Part shown: one piece after another, positions 7,311-13,624 of the stretch | Layout of the letters: the number at the start of each line of letters is the position of its first letter | Numbering within the stretch: position 1 is the stretch's first letter | Origin: a virus | Strand: one strand, 5' to 3' | IMG/VR virus record: IMGVR_UViG_3300020200_000167 | Location: 1-24,742 of that record | DNA: 24,742 bases | Made by a program: the position numbers and the translations under genes | Notes under the pieces: generated by a model | The model's input: the letters and a program-made list of their open reading frames with translations, nothing else | What the model was told of the DNA's origin: nothing | The model's database searches: none

Positions 7311-7443
7311 TAATTTTATCGTCCCCTTTGTCCAATTCTTTCAGTATACGCTTAGCAATTTCATATGCTTCGGGCTTTTTATGCTTGGTTTTTAGATAGG
7401 GATAGATTAGGTTTGCTATGCGTTCTATTAGTTCCTGATCCAT
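7273..7443 (-). CDS. Small helical protein whose end overlaps a tRNA
   Basis: 56 aa (MDQELIERIANLIYPYLKTK...). The first 40 residues form a charged amphipathic helix pair. Codons 45-56 lie inside the tRNA(CAT) gene, so the last residues (SSSQVVKAPNS) are read from tRNA sequence. No SD is seen; a TATATA lies 5 nt before the ATG. Function unknown. Confidence 0.5.
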   Translation of the reverse strand: MDQELIERIANLIYPYLKTKHKKPEAYEIAKRILKELDKGDDKINSSSQVVKAPNS

Positions 7444-7487
7444 ACTGGTATATACATTTGTATATTCTTCCTATTTAATTTTTTAAT

Positions 7488-7612
7488 CTAACTTTCATCT
7501 GGGTATATTAGATTTTTAGCAAAGCCCCCCTTTCCCCCCATTTTTTAGATGTTGGGAAAGAGGTTAATGTAGCTTTCATCTGGTACATATTGAGTTTCAG
7601 TGTAAGCCCCCC
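7488..7612. repeat. Imperfect direct repeat pair, about 43 bp
   Basis: Copies at 7488-7530 and 7569-7612 share TTTCATCTGG near one end and AAGCCCCCC at the other, with a partly conserved middle. They fill the gap between two minus-strand genes and would lie in the transcript leader or spacer. No coding or known RNA motif is recognised. Confidence 0.45.
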
Positions 7613-7676
7613 ATAAACCATGATAAGTATAACACGGCCCATTTTCTTAAGTCAAGGGGTTTTATAAGATTTTTTA

Positions 7677-7973
7677 TTAATCTTCTGAATCTAGCAAATT
7701 GCCCCGATCAATGGGTGCAACCAATGCGTATCCAACAATGTCTTCTTGATATCCCTCAAATTGCATTATATCGTAGAATTCCTTGTTGAAATTTCTTAAC
7801 GATTGTGTGACTTTTTCTGTTCTGCTTAAATCACCTGAATCGTTTTCTATTTCGTTGTATATTAAGTTGAACATAGTCTCAGCTATGTCGGAATTGATTT
7901 GTCTTCCGATCTCTTGTGTGTATTGATCTTTTGTTGCATTATCAGGTAATGCATGTAGGACCATGGGTCTCAT
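7677..7973 (-). CDS. Hypothetical helical protein
   Basis: 98 aa, predicted mostly helical, acidic. Not recognised. Its leader (TTTTAACGAAAAGAAAAAAT) resembles the AACGAAAGGAAA leaders of the plus-strand genes. It is the first gene of the minus cluster, divergent from the large plus region. Confidence 0.5.
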   Translation of the reverse strand: MRPMVLHALPDNATKDQYTQEIGRQINSDIAETMFNLIYNEIENDSGDLSRTEKVTQSLRNFNKEFYDIMQFEGYQEDIVGYALVAPIDRGNLLDSED

Positions 7974-8056
7974 GTAATTTTTTCTTTTCGTTAAAACATT
8001 AGATAGACTTTCTATTAATGTAAGTTCATTGTAGCAAATGTTGATTACTAAAGCGT

Positions 8057-8070
8057 CCTAGTCGATCAGA
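8057..8070. promoter_or_regulatory. Operator-like site, degenerate copy
   Basis: CCTAGT-CG-ATCAGA matches the left arm of the palindrome at 6999 fully and the right arm at 4 of 6 positions. Confidence 0.35.
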
Positions 8071-8234
8071 AAATCAAGTTCTTAAAAATGTTAATATGTT
8101 TTTAATTTGTATGATGCACGATTTTAAAATGTCCGTTTTGTGTATTTAGTGCGCCCATATGTGGTGTATATCACAGAAAAAATGTGTGAGGCTAATCACA
8201 ATGTCCGATTTGTGTGGATTTATAAGTTGCAAAA

Positions 8235-8256
8235 TGTCAGAGGGCTAGTGTAAATT
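8235..8256 (+). promoter_or_regulatory. TGTCRG-box promoter 1
   Basis: TGTCAG, 10 nt, TAAATT. The leader has AGAAAGGATA before the ATG at 8285. First of the 16-member family. Confidence 0.7.
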
Positions 8257-8284
8257 GAAAGTATAAGTACAGAAAGGATAGCAA

Positions 8285-8401
8285 ATGTTAGACTATAAAG
8301 AATTGGGCTTCAGTTCTGAGGACGAAATGTGGGAACATATTGAGTCTGAAAGAGAATATGAGTTCTCGGTATGGAACTCTCTCCAGGTTTGGAGAGAATA
8401 A
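8285..8401 (+). CDS. Acidic microprotein
   Basis: 38 aa, Glu/Trp-rich (DEMWEHIESEREYEF). It starts 28 nt after a box promoter with GAAAGGA as SD. Not recognised; a small acidic phage protein of this kind may inhibit a host factor, but nothing shows it. Confidence 0.55.
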   Translation: MLDYKELGFSSEDEMWEHIESEREYEFSVWNSLQVWRE

Positions 8402-8419
8402 CCTAATGACGATTGGCTA

Positions 8420-8465
8420 ATGAGCCTAGCAAATAAGGTCGCAAGACATGAGCCTAGCAAATAAG
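8420..8465 (+). repeat. 18-bp direct repeat, period 28
   Basis: ATGAGCCTAGCAAATAAG occurs at 8420-8437 and again at 8448-8465, in the gap between two microgenes. Each copy reads as a five-codon start-to-stop frame. Confidence 0.6.
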
Positions 8466-8474
8466 TAGCCAAAA

Positions 8475-8496
8475 TGTCAGCCCCATAGTATAAGAT
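8475..8496 (+). promoter_or_regulatory. TGTCRG-box promoter 2
   Basis: TGTCAG, 10 nt, TAAGAT; leader with GAAAGGAAC before the GTG at 8523. Confidence 0.65.
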
Positions 8497-8522
8497 TAAA
8501 CTAAGAAAGAAAGGAACAACAA

Positions 8523-8681
8523 GTGTTAGTATTAGATTACACAGTTGAGAAAGAGGGTAACCTCATTACAGTATCGGATAGGCTCATGATAAATGAGCGC
8601 CAAATAAATGACCTAATGGATAGCCTAGTGGCTAATGGTTTTACAGTAGAGGCCATGTCAGTAGCCCCTGCTATACTCTAA
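8523..8681 (+). CDS. Hypothetical microprotein
   Basis: 52 aa, GTG start with AGAAAGGAA upstream. Mixed alpha/beta pattern. Its 3' end contains promoter 3 (8656-8677). Not recognised. Confidence 0.55.
   Translation: MLVLDYTVEKEGNLITVSDRLMINERQINDLMDSLVANGFTVEAMSVAPAIL
8656..8677 (+). promoter_or_regulatory. TGTCRG-box promoter 3
   Basis: TGTCAG, 10 nt, TATACT, inside the end of the previous gene; leader with AACGAAAGGAAAA. Confidence 0.7.
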
Positions 8682-8709
8682 GAACTAAGAACGAAAGGAA
8701 AATAGATAA

Positions 8710-8826
8710 ATGATAAACTCAGTTCAAATTATAGACTGCTCATCTTGTTATGGTGAGGGAATTATTTTTATTGGCGATGAAAATGATTATTCAATAGAGC
8801 CTTGCGAGTGTGTCAGTAAGTCCTGA
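8710..8826 (+). CDS. DnaJ-type zinc microprotein
   Basis: 38 aa. CSSCYGEG (C10, C13) resembles a DnaJ CxxCxGxG repeat, closed by CEC (C32, C34). The same layout recurs in the 9696 gene, so the two are probably paralogous zinc modules. Promoter 4 begins within its last codons. Confidence 0.6.
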   Translation: MINSVQIIDCSSCYGEGIIFIGDENDYSIEPCECVSKS

Positions 8827-8832
8827 TACACT
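8811..8832 (+). promoter_or_regulatory. TGTCRG-box promoter 4
   Basis: TGTCAG, 10 nt, TACACT; leader with AACGAAAGGAAAA before the GTG at 8860. Confidence 0.65.
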
Positions 8833-8859
8833 AAGACTAAACGAAAGGAAAATAAATAA

Positions 8860-9033
8860 GTGTATGCTATGAGTTGGGAGATAGATAACTCTCTCTATAA
8901 ATATGAAACAATACAAGAACCCTACACAGTAGAGTTTTATGAATATGAATCAAGCGATAAAGATTTATCACTTGATGAATTGCTAGAACAAGAGGAAAAC
9001 GAATTACTAGAATCGGAAAGAGAGGATTTCTAA
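8860..9033 (+). CDS. Acidic microprotein
   Basis: 57 aa from a GTG placed at the same distance from GAAAGGA as in sister genes. The tail is a Glu-rich helix (LDELLEQEENELLESERED). Not recognised. It abuts the next gene with no gap. Confidence 0.5.
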   Translation: MYAMSWEIDNSLYKYETIQEPYTVEFYEYESSDKDLSLDELLEQEENELLESEREDF

Positions 9034-9180
9034 ATGTTTACACTAAGACTAGAATTAAACGAATATGGATTAGAGTTTGATTTTTTTAACAATGGTGTTT
9101 ATCTAAATTGGATAACACTAGGAATAATTGCTATCGCTACTATTGCGATTGTAGTTTACAAAAACAATTCCTACTTCTAA
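9034..9180 (+). CDS. Single-span membrane microprotein
   Basis: 48 aa. Hydrophobic segment around 25-42 (LNWITLGIIAIATIAIVV) with a short polar tail. ATG directly follows the previous stop, so translation is probably coupled. Confidence 0.55.
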   Translation: MFTLRLELNEYGLEFDFFNNGVYLNWITLGIIAIATIAIVVYKNNSYF

Positions 9181-9188
9181 ATTGGCGC

Positions 9189-9249
9189 ACCCGCCGATCG
9201 GCGGGTCGGCTTGACAAAATGGGCGGGGCCCCCAGCTTGCTAGGGGGGC
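9189..9249 (+). terminator. Tandem GC-rich hairpins, terminator-like
   Basis: ACCCGCC-GATC-GGCGGGT (9189-9206) is a perfect 7-bp hairpin. A second one pairs GCCCCC (9228-9233) with GGGGGC (9243-9249 region). No T-run follows. The GGGCGGGGCCC segment is shared with the hairpin at 10194. Confidence 0.45.
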
Positions 9250-9259
9250 GATTTGTCCG

Positions 9260-9284
9260 TTACGTCCGATTTATGAAATCCCTG
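9260..9284 (+). repeat. TTACG-N16-CCTG repeat, copy A
   Basis: TTACG at 9260 and CCTG at 9281, flanked by AAAT before CCTG and ATTTTGTGAGATT after it. It lies between the hairpins and promoter 5. Confidence 0.55.
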
Positions 9285-9352
9285 GATTTTGTGAGATTTA
9301 TCACACGACACGCCGTCTTACTATTTGAGAAAATATAATTTAGATTTGAAAA

Positions 9353-9374
9353 TGTCGGTGGGTTTTGGTAAAAT
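9353..9374 (+). promoter_or_regulatory. TGTCRG-box promoter 5
   Basis: TGTCGG, 10 nt, TAAAAT; leader with AAACGAAAGGAAAAC before ATG 9404. Confidence 0.7.
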
Positions 9375-9403
9375 CATAAATCTAAACGAAAGGAAAACTA
9401 TAA

Positions 9404-9568
9404 ATGACACTTCAAAAAGAAAAATATGAATTTATCGCTAAGGTTGAGCAATTAGCGAAAGATAAACACGGCGAAAATTATCTCGCCGCTCTTTGGGGTT
9501 CTGCCCAATGCTTTTTGACCGAGGAAAATCTCAAGGTCATGGAAAATGTTTTTGGGGGTAATAAATGA
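9404..9568 (+). CDS. Hypothetical microprotein
   Basis: 54 aa, helical (MTLQKEKYEFIAKVEQLAKD). Overlaps the next start as ATGA. Not recognised. Confidence 0.55.
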   Translation: MTLQKEKYEFIAKVEQLAKDKHGENYLAALWGSAQCFLTEENLKVMENVFGGNK

Positions 9569-9699
9569 ACCTCCAAGAATTTAGAGAATTTATTATTGCT
9601 GAGCGTAAAGTTCAGCAAGAAAAAAACCTAACCGCCATAATGTCGGTGGTGGGTGCTACAATTACAGACAACAACGAACGAAAGGAAAACTATAAATGA
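9565..9699 (+). CDS. Microprotein frame running through a promoter
   Basis: 44 aa, start coupled by ATGA to the previous gene and stop coupled by ATGA to the next. The last 19 codons are the TGTCGG box, -10 and leader of promoter 6, so its C-terminus (MSVVGATITDNNERKENYK) is dictated by regulatory sequence. Confidence 0.45.
   Translation: MNLQEFREFIIAERKVQQEKNLTAIMSVVGATITDNNERKENYK
9641..9662 (+). promoter_or_regulatory. TGTCRG-box promoter 6
   Basis: TGTCGG, 10 nt, TACAAT; leader with AACGAACGAAAGGAAAAC before ATG 9696. Confidence 0.7.
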
Positions 9700-9899
9700 G
9701 TAAGATAAAACGAGCAGTTGAAACTATCCTAAACTGCGAACTTTGTGGCGGTAAAGGATACAGTTATTGGGGAAATGGTGAGGACTACGACACCGAGATT
9801 TGTGATTGTAACCCACACGAAATAATCCTTGACGGCGAGGAAATTATTTATTCCGAACTAATTGAGGAAAATCTATTTACAACTAGCGAGGCTAACTAA
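9696..9899 (+). CDS. DnaJ-type zinc small protein
   Basis: 67 aa. CELCGGKGYSYW (C14, C17) matches a DnaJ CxxCxGxG repeat, and CDC (C36, C38) completes the zinc site. Same layout as the 8710 gene. The tail is acidic. Confidence 0.65.
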   Translation: MSKIKRAVETILNCELCGGKGYSYWGNGEDYDTEICDCNPHEIILDGEEIIYSELIEENLFTTSEAN

Positions 9900-10090
9900 T
9901 GATGACTCGCAAAGACTATGTTGCTACCGCAGAAATTTTGCGGTATGTATCAAATAAAACCCACCCCGCAGTTTTTTCTAAAATGGTAAATGATTTTGCG
10001 GAAATGTTTGCGAAAGATAATTCAAGATTTGATGTGAAAAAATTTCACGAAGCGAGCAATTATAATGTTTCCAAATTTAACACGAATTAA
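9899..10090 (+). CDS. Conserved small phage protein (RKDY...F..DN.RF type)
   Basis: 63 aa, start overlapping the previous stop (TAATG). The pattern RKDYVATAEIL, then VNDFAEMFAKDNSRFDVKKFHEA is one I recognise from many phages as a small protein of unknown function. A second ATG at 9902 is equally possible. Confidence 0.65.
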   Translation: MMTRKDYVATAEILRYVSNKTHPAVFSKMVNDFAEMFAKDNSRFDVKKFHEASNYNVSKFNTN

Positions 10091-10184
10091 AAAAGTTTTG
10101 GAGTTGCGCCGATCTAATGCGGCCTCTCCAATTCGTAATCGTAAAAAATATTCCCGCAAAATAAAACACAAAAAAGCTCAATAG
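10065..10184 (+). CDS. Very basic microprotein
   Basis: 39 aa, starting inside the previous gene in another frame. RRSNAASPIRNRKKYSRKIK is strongly basic and resembles short RSN...KKY.RK proteins common in phages. Likely to bind nucleic acid. No good SD, so coupling is assumed. Confidence 0.5.
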   Translation: MFPNLTRIKKVLELRRSNAASPIRNRKKYSRKIKHKKAQ

Positions 10185-10193
10185 AATTGGGCG

Positions 10194-10217
10194 GGGCCCG
10201 CACGCCTGCGGGGGCCC
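10194..10217 (+). terminator. GC-rich hairpin, terminator-like
   Basis: GGGCCCGCA pairs with TGCGGGGGCCC (2-nt bulge) around CGCC. No T-run. Same position relative to the next repeat and promoter as the hairpins at 9189-9249. Confidence 0.45.
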
Positions 10218-10225
10218 TAGCCGTG

Positions 10226-10251
10226 TTACGAGTCAAGCTAGAAATGCCCTG
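10226..10251 (+). repeat. TTACG-N17-CCTG repeat, copy B
   Basis: TTACG at 10226 and CCTG at 10248, followed by AATTTTGTGAGATT as in copy A. Confidence 0.55.
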
Positions 10252-10299
10252 AATTTTGTGAGATTCGTCACAAAAAATTTTTAGGCTTAATTTAACAAA

Positions 10300-10321
10300 T
10301 GTCGGCAGGCTAGTGTATAAT
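10300..10321 (+). promoter_or_regulatory. TGTCRG-box promoter 7
   Basis: TGTCGG, 10 nt, TATAAT; leader with AACGAAAGGAAAAA before ATG 10350. Confidence 0.75.
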
Positions 10322-10349
10322 CAAGCCATAACTATAACGAAAGGAAAAA

Positions 10350-10610
10350 ATGGCTACAAAGTTAGACACAACAAATTGGGTTTCTTATCCATTCTCAGTA
10401 AATGGTATGAAATTCAAAACTCTCCTTGACCCAAAAGGCAGTTTCTATGAAAGAATAGAAATGTTGCCCCAAGACGAGTTCACGAAAGAAAATACACTCA
10501 TGTTCTTAGAATTCATTGGTGACCCCAACCTTCTTTCCGCCGAGGAATTACAAGAACAATTAGATGTGCTAAATCTGGGCGCTTCGCAGGCTATCTTAGC
10601 CCTAGCCTAA
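10350..10610 (+). CDS. Hypothetical protein
   Basis: 86 aa. Beta-rich first half (WVSYPFSVNGMKFKTLL), acidic helical second half ending QAILALA. Not recognised. Confidence 0.65.
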   Translation: MATKLDTTNWVSYPFSVNGMKFKTLLDPKGSFYERIEMLPQDEFTKENTLMFLEFIGDPNLLSAEELQEQLDVLNLGASQAILALA

Positions 10611-10632
10611 TGTCGGTGGGCTAGGATATAAT
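10611..10632 (+). promoter_or_regulatory. TGTCRG-box promoter 8
   Basis: TGTCGG, 10 nt, TATAAT, beginning right after the previous stop. The leader contains AACGAAAGGAAACAA, the exact 15-nt complement of the small RNA at 16764-16778. Confidence 0.8.
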
Positions 10633-10665
10633 CTAGCCCTTAACCTAACGAAAGGAAACAAATAA

Positions 10666-11172
10666 ATGGGATTAGACATGTATCTTGAGGCAAGAAAGCA
10701 TATTGAGAAAATTGATTGGAAAAAGTTAGATAAAGATAACTATGGCGCAGAAACTTGCTATTCCGAGGCTACTTTCCCACAATGGAATAATGTAGTTGAG
10801 TCTGCTGGACTTACTACTATTGTCGATAGAGAAAGTATCTATGGCGTAAATGTTAGCGTTACTGTTGCCTATTGGCGCAAGGTCAATTCAGTTCATAATT
10901 GGTTTGTGAACAATATCCAAGGTGGTAATGATAACTGCGGTGAATACTATGTACCTCAAGATAAATTGAGAGAATTAGTTAGACTATGTACCTTAGCGGT
11001 CACTAATAAAGACCCTAACTTGATACCGCCCCAAGAGGGATTTTTCTTTGGCGGAACTGACATAGATGAGTGGTATTGGCGTGGTCTAATGAATACTATT
11101 GAGCAAATCCAGCAACTTATAGATAGACCCGATTTTGAGGAATTGTCCTTCTATTACACTTCATCTTGGTAA
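10666..11172 (+). CDS. Conserved phage protein (GLDMYL...YWRK family)
   Basis: 168 aa. MGLDMYL at the start, AYWRKVNSVHNWFVNNIQGG in the middle and NCGEYYV after it are the hallmarks of a phage protein family widespread among unrelated phages. The function of the family is unknown as far as I know. Promoter 9 overlaps its stop. Confidence 0.75.
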   Translation: MGLDMYLEARKHIEKIDWKKLDKDNYGAETCYSEATFPQWNNVVESAGLTTIVDRESIYGVNVSVTVAYWRKVNSVHNWFVNNIQGGNDNCGEYYVPQDKLRELVRLCTLAVTNKDPNLIPPQEGFFFGGTDIDEWYWRGLMNTIEQIQQLIDRPDFEELSFYYTSSW

Positions 11173-11194
11173 TGTCGGCTGGCTCTGATATAAT
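11173..11194 (+). promoter_or_regulatory. TGTCRG-box promoter 9 (leaderless gene)
   Basis: TGTCGG, 10 nt, TATAAT (11189-11194), overlapping the end of the previous gene. The ATG at 11202 starts 8 nt after the hexamer, so this member of the family lacks the GAAAGGA leader. Confidence 0.75.
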
Positions 11195-11201
11195 CTCCGC
11201 C

Positions 11202-11918
11202 ATGTTAAAGCGCTCTAAAGATAGAAAGGTTGCTAATGCGGTATCCCCAAATGGAAAGACCCCCACGATTGCGAACACTTTTGGCCTGCCTGCTGGCAAG
11301 CAGTATTCTTGTCCTGGCGCTACTAATGTGTGCGAAAGTGTCTGCTACGCTGGCAAGTTAGAAAAACTTTATCCTGCGGTAAGTGGGGTATTGTTTCATA
11401 ATTGGGAACTGCTACGCAACGCAGATGAGCCCACTATGGTAGATTTATTAGAGAATATGATTAATGACTTTAGAAAAGATTGCGATAAACGCAATGTCGA
11501 AAAGTTATTCCGTATTCATTGGGACGGTGATTTCTTTAATGATACCTACGCTAGGGCATGGCAATATGTGATTATACAAAACGCAGATATTCAATTTTGG
11601 GTTTATACCCGTGTTGCTTCCGCCGCAATTATTCTTAAAGGAATATCTAATCTATCTTTATACTACTCAACTGATGATGACAACAAGGAGACCGCTAGAG
11701 AATTAAGGGCCTCTCATGGTGTCCGTCTTGCATATCTTGCTAAAACTTTTGCGGTGGCGGAAAGTGTTATGAAAGAATTAATTGGCAAAGTAGGCGCTAG
11801 GTGTCCTGAAAACGCAAAGCAGATTCCGTTAATCTCTGCTAATGGCTCTGCCTGCGTATCGTGCGGATTGTGTGTCTATAACAAGGCAGACATAAGATTT
11901 TCTGCGAGTAAAAAATAA
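11202..11918 (+). CDS. GP88-like cysteine-rich phage protein
   Basis: 238 aa from the chosen start. Features: GLPAGKQYSCPGATNVCESVCYAGK (C37, C44, C48) near the N-terminus, FRIHWDGDFFNDTYARAW centrally, and a C-terminal cluster C201, C218, C221, C224 (ACVSCGLC). The layout fits the actinophage gene-product-88 type; eight cysteines (these seven plus C94) could hold an Fe-S cluster or zinc, which is inference. An in-frame TTG at 11166 lies upstream of the -10 hexamer and would not be transcribed from promoter 9, so the ATG at 11202 is chosen; it is predicted leaderless. Function of the family is unknown. Confidence 0.75.
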   Translation: MLKRSKDRKVANAVSPNGKTPTIANTFGLPAGKQYSCPGATNVCESVCYAGKLEKLYPAVSGVLFHNWELLRNADEPTMVDLLENMINDFRKDCDKRNVEKLFRIHWDGDFFNDTYARAWQYVIIQNADIQFWVYTRVASAAIILKGISNLSLYYSTDDDNKETARELRASHGVRLAYLAKTFAVAESVMKELIGKVGARCPENAKQIPLISANGSACVSCGLCVYNKADIRFSASKK

Positions 11919-11964
11919 TGGCCACGAGCTGCGGCAATTAATTTGGGAGGACACAATTGATCAG

Positions 11965-11980
11965 GCCCGCAGATGAGCGG
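11965..11980 (+). terminator. Short GC hairpin
   Basis: CCCGC-AGATGA-GCGGG, downstream of the GP88-like gene and just before the DnaA-box dyad. No T-run. Confidence 0.35.
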
Positions 11981-11982
11981 GG

Positions 11983-12014
11983 TTATCCACAGCCTTACGG
12001 CTAATTGTGGAAAA
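11983..12014. repeat. DnaA-box dyad 1
   Basis: TTATCCACA (11983-11991, perfect DnaA consensus) faces TGTGGAAAA (12006-12014, one mismatch when reversed). Between them lies CTTACGGC. The 24-bp core matches that of the dyad at 13917 at most positions. Confidence 0.55.
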
Positions 12015-12020
12015 GCCCTA
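11995..12020 (+). repeat. TTACG-N17-CCTA repeat, copy H
   Basis: TTACG at 11995 and CCTA at 12017, overlapping the right half of DnaA-box dyad 1. Confidence 0.45.
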
Positions 12021-12031
12021 AATATTGCCGA

Positions 12032-12053
12032 TGTCGGCGGGCTGGTGTATAAT
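12032..12053 (+). promoter_or_regulatory. TGTCRG-box promoter 10
   Basis: TGTCGG, 10 nt, TATAAT. The leader contains AACGAAAGGAAACAA, a perfect 15-nt match to the small-RNA antisense. Confidence 0.8.
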
Positions 12054-12082
12054 CGGGGCATTACAACAACGAAAGGAAACAA

Positions 12083-12355
12083 ATGTTATCAACCGCAACT
12101 GCCCTTATCAAGGCAACCGAGGACGCAATTTTTGATGATGAGGCAATGTCCTTCGCCCAAGAGTTTATGCGCCGTGCTAAAGACTTAGACGAAGTGGATT
12201 TCGCTAAATCTATTTATATTTATTCTACTCTAGTTGCTAGTCTAGCAGTAGATAAGGCTATGAAAGTATTACTAACTAAAGAACAAGTAGTGGAACTATG
12301 CTCTTGTATTGACGAGTTGGAAAAAATACAAGATGAGGTTATCAATGGGAAGTAA
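12083..12355 (+). CDS. Hypothetical helical protein
   Basis: 90 aa, all-helical pattern with acidic and hydrophobic heptads. Not recognised. Overlaps the next gene by 11 bp. Confidence 0.65.
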   Translation: MLSTATALIKATEDAIFDDEAMSFAQEFMRRAKDLDEVDFAKSIYIYSTLVASLAVDKAMKVLLTKEQVVELCSCIDELEKIQDEVINGK

Positions 12356-12620
12356 TTTTGCTTATGACTTAGCAGAAGATGAGTTAGGCTTAGGCTTAGA
12401 ACAGTCTATTGAAATTCATCTACGGGCTAATCATTACCCGCCCGTTCCTTCATCTATGGTCAAGCCCTGCATTGAGGCTATTGACGCTTTCTATGATGAG
12501 GAAACAGATCGAGAGATACCTATGCCCGAAGGCATAACCTATAAAGGATTAAACACAGCCCCTGCTTGGGCTATCGTAGAACAACACCACCTAGACGAGT
12601 GGCTACCTGATTACTTATAG
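12345..12620 (+). CDS. Hypothetical acidic protein
   Basis: 91 aa from the ATG at 12345, which has GAGG 6 nt upstream; a TTG at 12309 in the same frame is less likely. Acidic, with WAIVEQHHLDEWLPDYL at the C-terminus. Not recognised. Confidence 0.6.
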   Translation: MGSNFAYDLAEDELGLGLEQSIEIHLRANHYPPVPSSMVKPCIEAIDAFYDEETDREIPMPEGITYKGLNTAPAWAIVEQHHLDEWLPDYL

Positions 12621-12625
12621 ACAGA

Positions 12626-12647
12626 TGTCGGTGGGCTATGATAGAAT
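12626..12647 (+). promoter_or_regulatory. TGTCRG-box promoter 11
   Basis: TGTCGG, 10 nt, TAGAAT; leader with AACAGAAAGGAAGCAA. Confidence 0.75.
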
Positions 12648-12674
12648 ATCCCTCCAATAACAGAAAGGAAGCAA

Positions 12675-12851
12675 ATGACCATAAATGGTTATACTTACAG
12701 GGTTGGTGACTTGTTCACAACTCTGAAGTCAAAGAAAACAGGCATAATCAAAGAGATTATTCCTAACGCATCTGGCTCGGTGCGTGTATTGCTAGAACTA
12801 CCAACTAAGGAAACTCGTTGGACTAGCGTATCCGCTAAGTCGCTAGAATAA
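12675..12851 (+). CDS. Small beta-barrel-like protein
   Basis: 58 aa. Strand-rich with YRVGDLFTTLKSKKTGIIKEI and VRVLLEL, a layout like small SH3/KOW-type barrels. This is a pattern guess; no family recognised. Confidence 0.55.
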   Translation: MTINGYTYRVGDLFTTLKSKKTGIIKEIIPNASGSVRVLLELPTKETRWTSVSAKSLE

Positions 12852-12863
12852 TCTAGAACATAT

Positions 12864-12889
12864 TAGCCCCCCTACTTGTCGGGGGGCTA
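12864..12889 (+). terminator. Perfect 9-bp hairpin overlapping the TGTCGG box
   Basis: TAGCCCCCC (12864-12872) pairs with GGGGGGCTA (12881-12889) around TACTTGTC. The box of promoter 12 spans the loop and right arm, so one sequence may end one transcript and start the next. Confidence 0.6.
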
Positions 12890-12898
12890 TGCTACAAT
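12877..12898 (+). promoter_or_regulatory. TGTCRG-box promoter 12
   Basis: TGTCGG, 10 nt, TACAAT; leader AAACGAAAGGAAATAA (14 of 15 positions pair with the small RNA, the other as G-U). Confidence 0.75.
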
Positions 12899-12928
12899 TC
12901 TTGCTGACAAATAAACGAAAGGAAATAA

Positions 12929-13351
12929 ATGGCTAGAAATGGCAAATCTATAAATGTCAAGATTGCTACCTCCAAAGTAATCAAGGCACTAGAAACAAAG
13001 TTAGTCCAACTCCGAAAGGATAAGGCTAATCAAAAAGCAAATGAGGAGAAGCACGCTAAGGCTATAAAGGCTTGGAACAAAGAGGTAGGCAAATTAGCAC
13101 TTGCTAAAATCTCTAAAGCAGAGAACTTAACTGCCAGAGTTTGCTACAACGGCATGATAAGTGTTGATTTCAGTTTACCTAAAGAGTCTTTTGAACTTCC
13201 TGAAGAGCCTGAAAAAGACTTCGATAGTCTAAGTGAGTGGCAGTATAAGGAAATGGTAGATGAAATTGAGAACGCTATCCGTATCCTAAAGATGACAGAT
13301 GAGGAAGTCGTAAGCACTTCAACTTACAACTCTATCGCTCGTTATCTCTAA
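12929..13351 (+). CDS. Hypothetical coiled-coil protein
   Basis: 140 aa. Residues about 10-60 are a Lys-rich helix likely to form a coiled coil, followed by a short beta region (VCYNGMISVDFSLP) and an acidic helix. Not recognised. Confidence 0.65.
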   Translation: MARNGKSINVKIATSKVIKALETKLVQLRKDKANQKANEEKHAKAIKAWNKEVGKLALAKISKAENLTARVCYNGMISVDFSLPKESFELPEEPEKDFDSLSEWQYKEMVDEIENAIRILKMTDEEVVSTSTYNSIARYL

Positions 13352-13356
13352 TAAAT

Positions 13357-13384
13357 TGGGGGCTAGACAAAAATCTAGCCCCCA
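13357..13384 (+). terminator. Perfect 11-bp hairpin overlapping a promoter
   Basis: TGGGGGCTAGA (13357-13367) pairs with TCTAGCCCCCA (13374-13384) around CAAAAA. A TATAAT lies 3 nt after the stem, so the hairpin occupies the place of the -35 and box. It may terminate the upstream message and shape the next promoter. Confidence 0.6.
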
Positions 13385-13387
13385 TGT

Positions 13388-13393
13388 TATAAT
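13388..13393 (+). promoter_or_regulatory. -10 element without TGTCRG box
   Basis: TATAAT, 27 nt before the ATG at 13421. No TGTCRG at the standard distance and the SD is GAGGA, not GAAAGGA, so this unit seems outside the common regulon. Confidence 0.5.
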
Positions 13394-13420
13394 TATTACC
13401 CCTACTAACCGAGGAACAAA

Positions 13421-13624
13421 ATGTATAAAATCTCAATAATATTTGACGGCAAGGCCCCTCAAGTATTTCAATATTCTGACGCCCTTGACGCTTTCTCTAC
13501 TTATTTATTTAAGTGTATAGATTTAGGCGAGGCCAAAGATACAGCAACCTATAACCTCTCGCTACCAAATGGCAAGATGTATAGTAAAACATTTAACACA
13601 AATGGATTCGTGTCGAGCAAATGA
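13421..13624 (+). CDS. Hypothetical protein
   Basis: 67 aa, beta-rich start (MYKISIIFDGKAPQVFQYSD). SD GAGGA. Overlaps the next gene as ATGA. Not recognised. Confidence 0.6.
   Translation: MYKISIIFDGKAPQVFQYSDALDAFSTYLFKCIDLGEAKDTATYNLSLPNGKMYSKTFNTNGFVSSK

Larger units (their letters stand above)
7974..8284. promoter_or_regulatory. Divergent regulatory gap
   Basis: No gene. It holds the operator-like site at 8057, two related AATGTCCG...TTTGTGT blocks (8128-8147 and 8200-8227), several ATCACA words, and at its end the first TGTCRG-box promoter (8235). It separates the minus microprotein cluster from the plus region. Confidence 0.5.

Noticed and set aside
8101-8230. Possible CRISPR-like or tandem array from repeated ATCACA and TTTGTGT words
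   Set aside because: Units are irregular in length and sequence and lack constant spacers; no array is present anywhere in the window.
11876-12188. Plus and minus frames around the first DnaA-box dyad
   Set aside because: They overlap the end of the GP88-like gene, the dyad and promoter 10, and follow the palindromes rather than codons.
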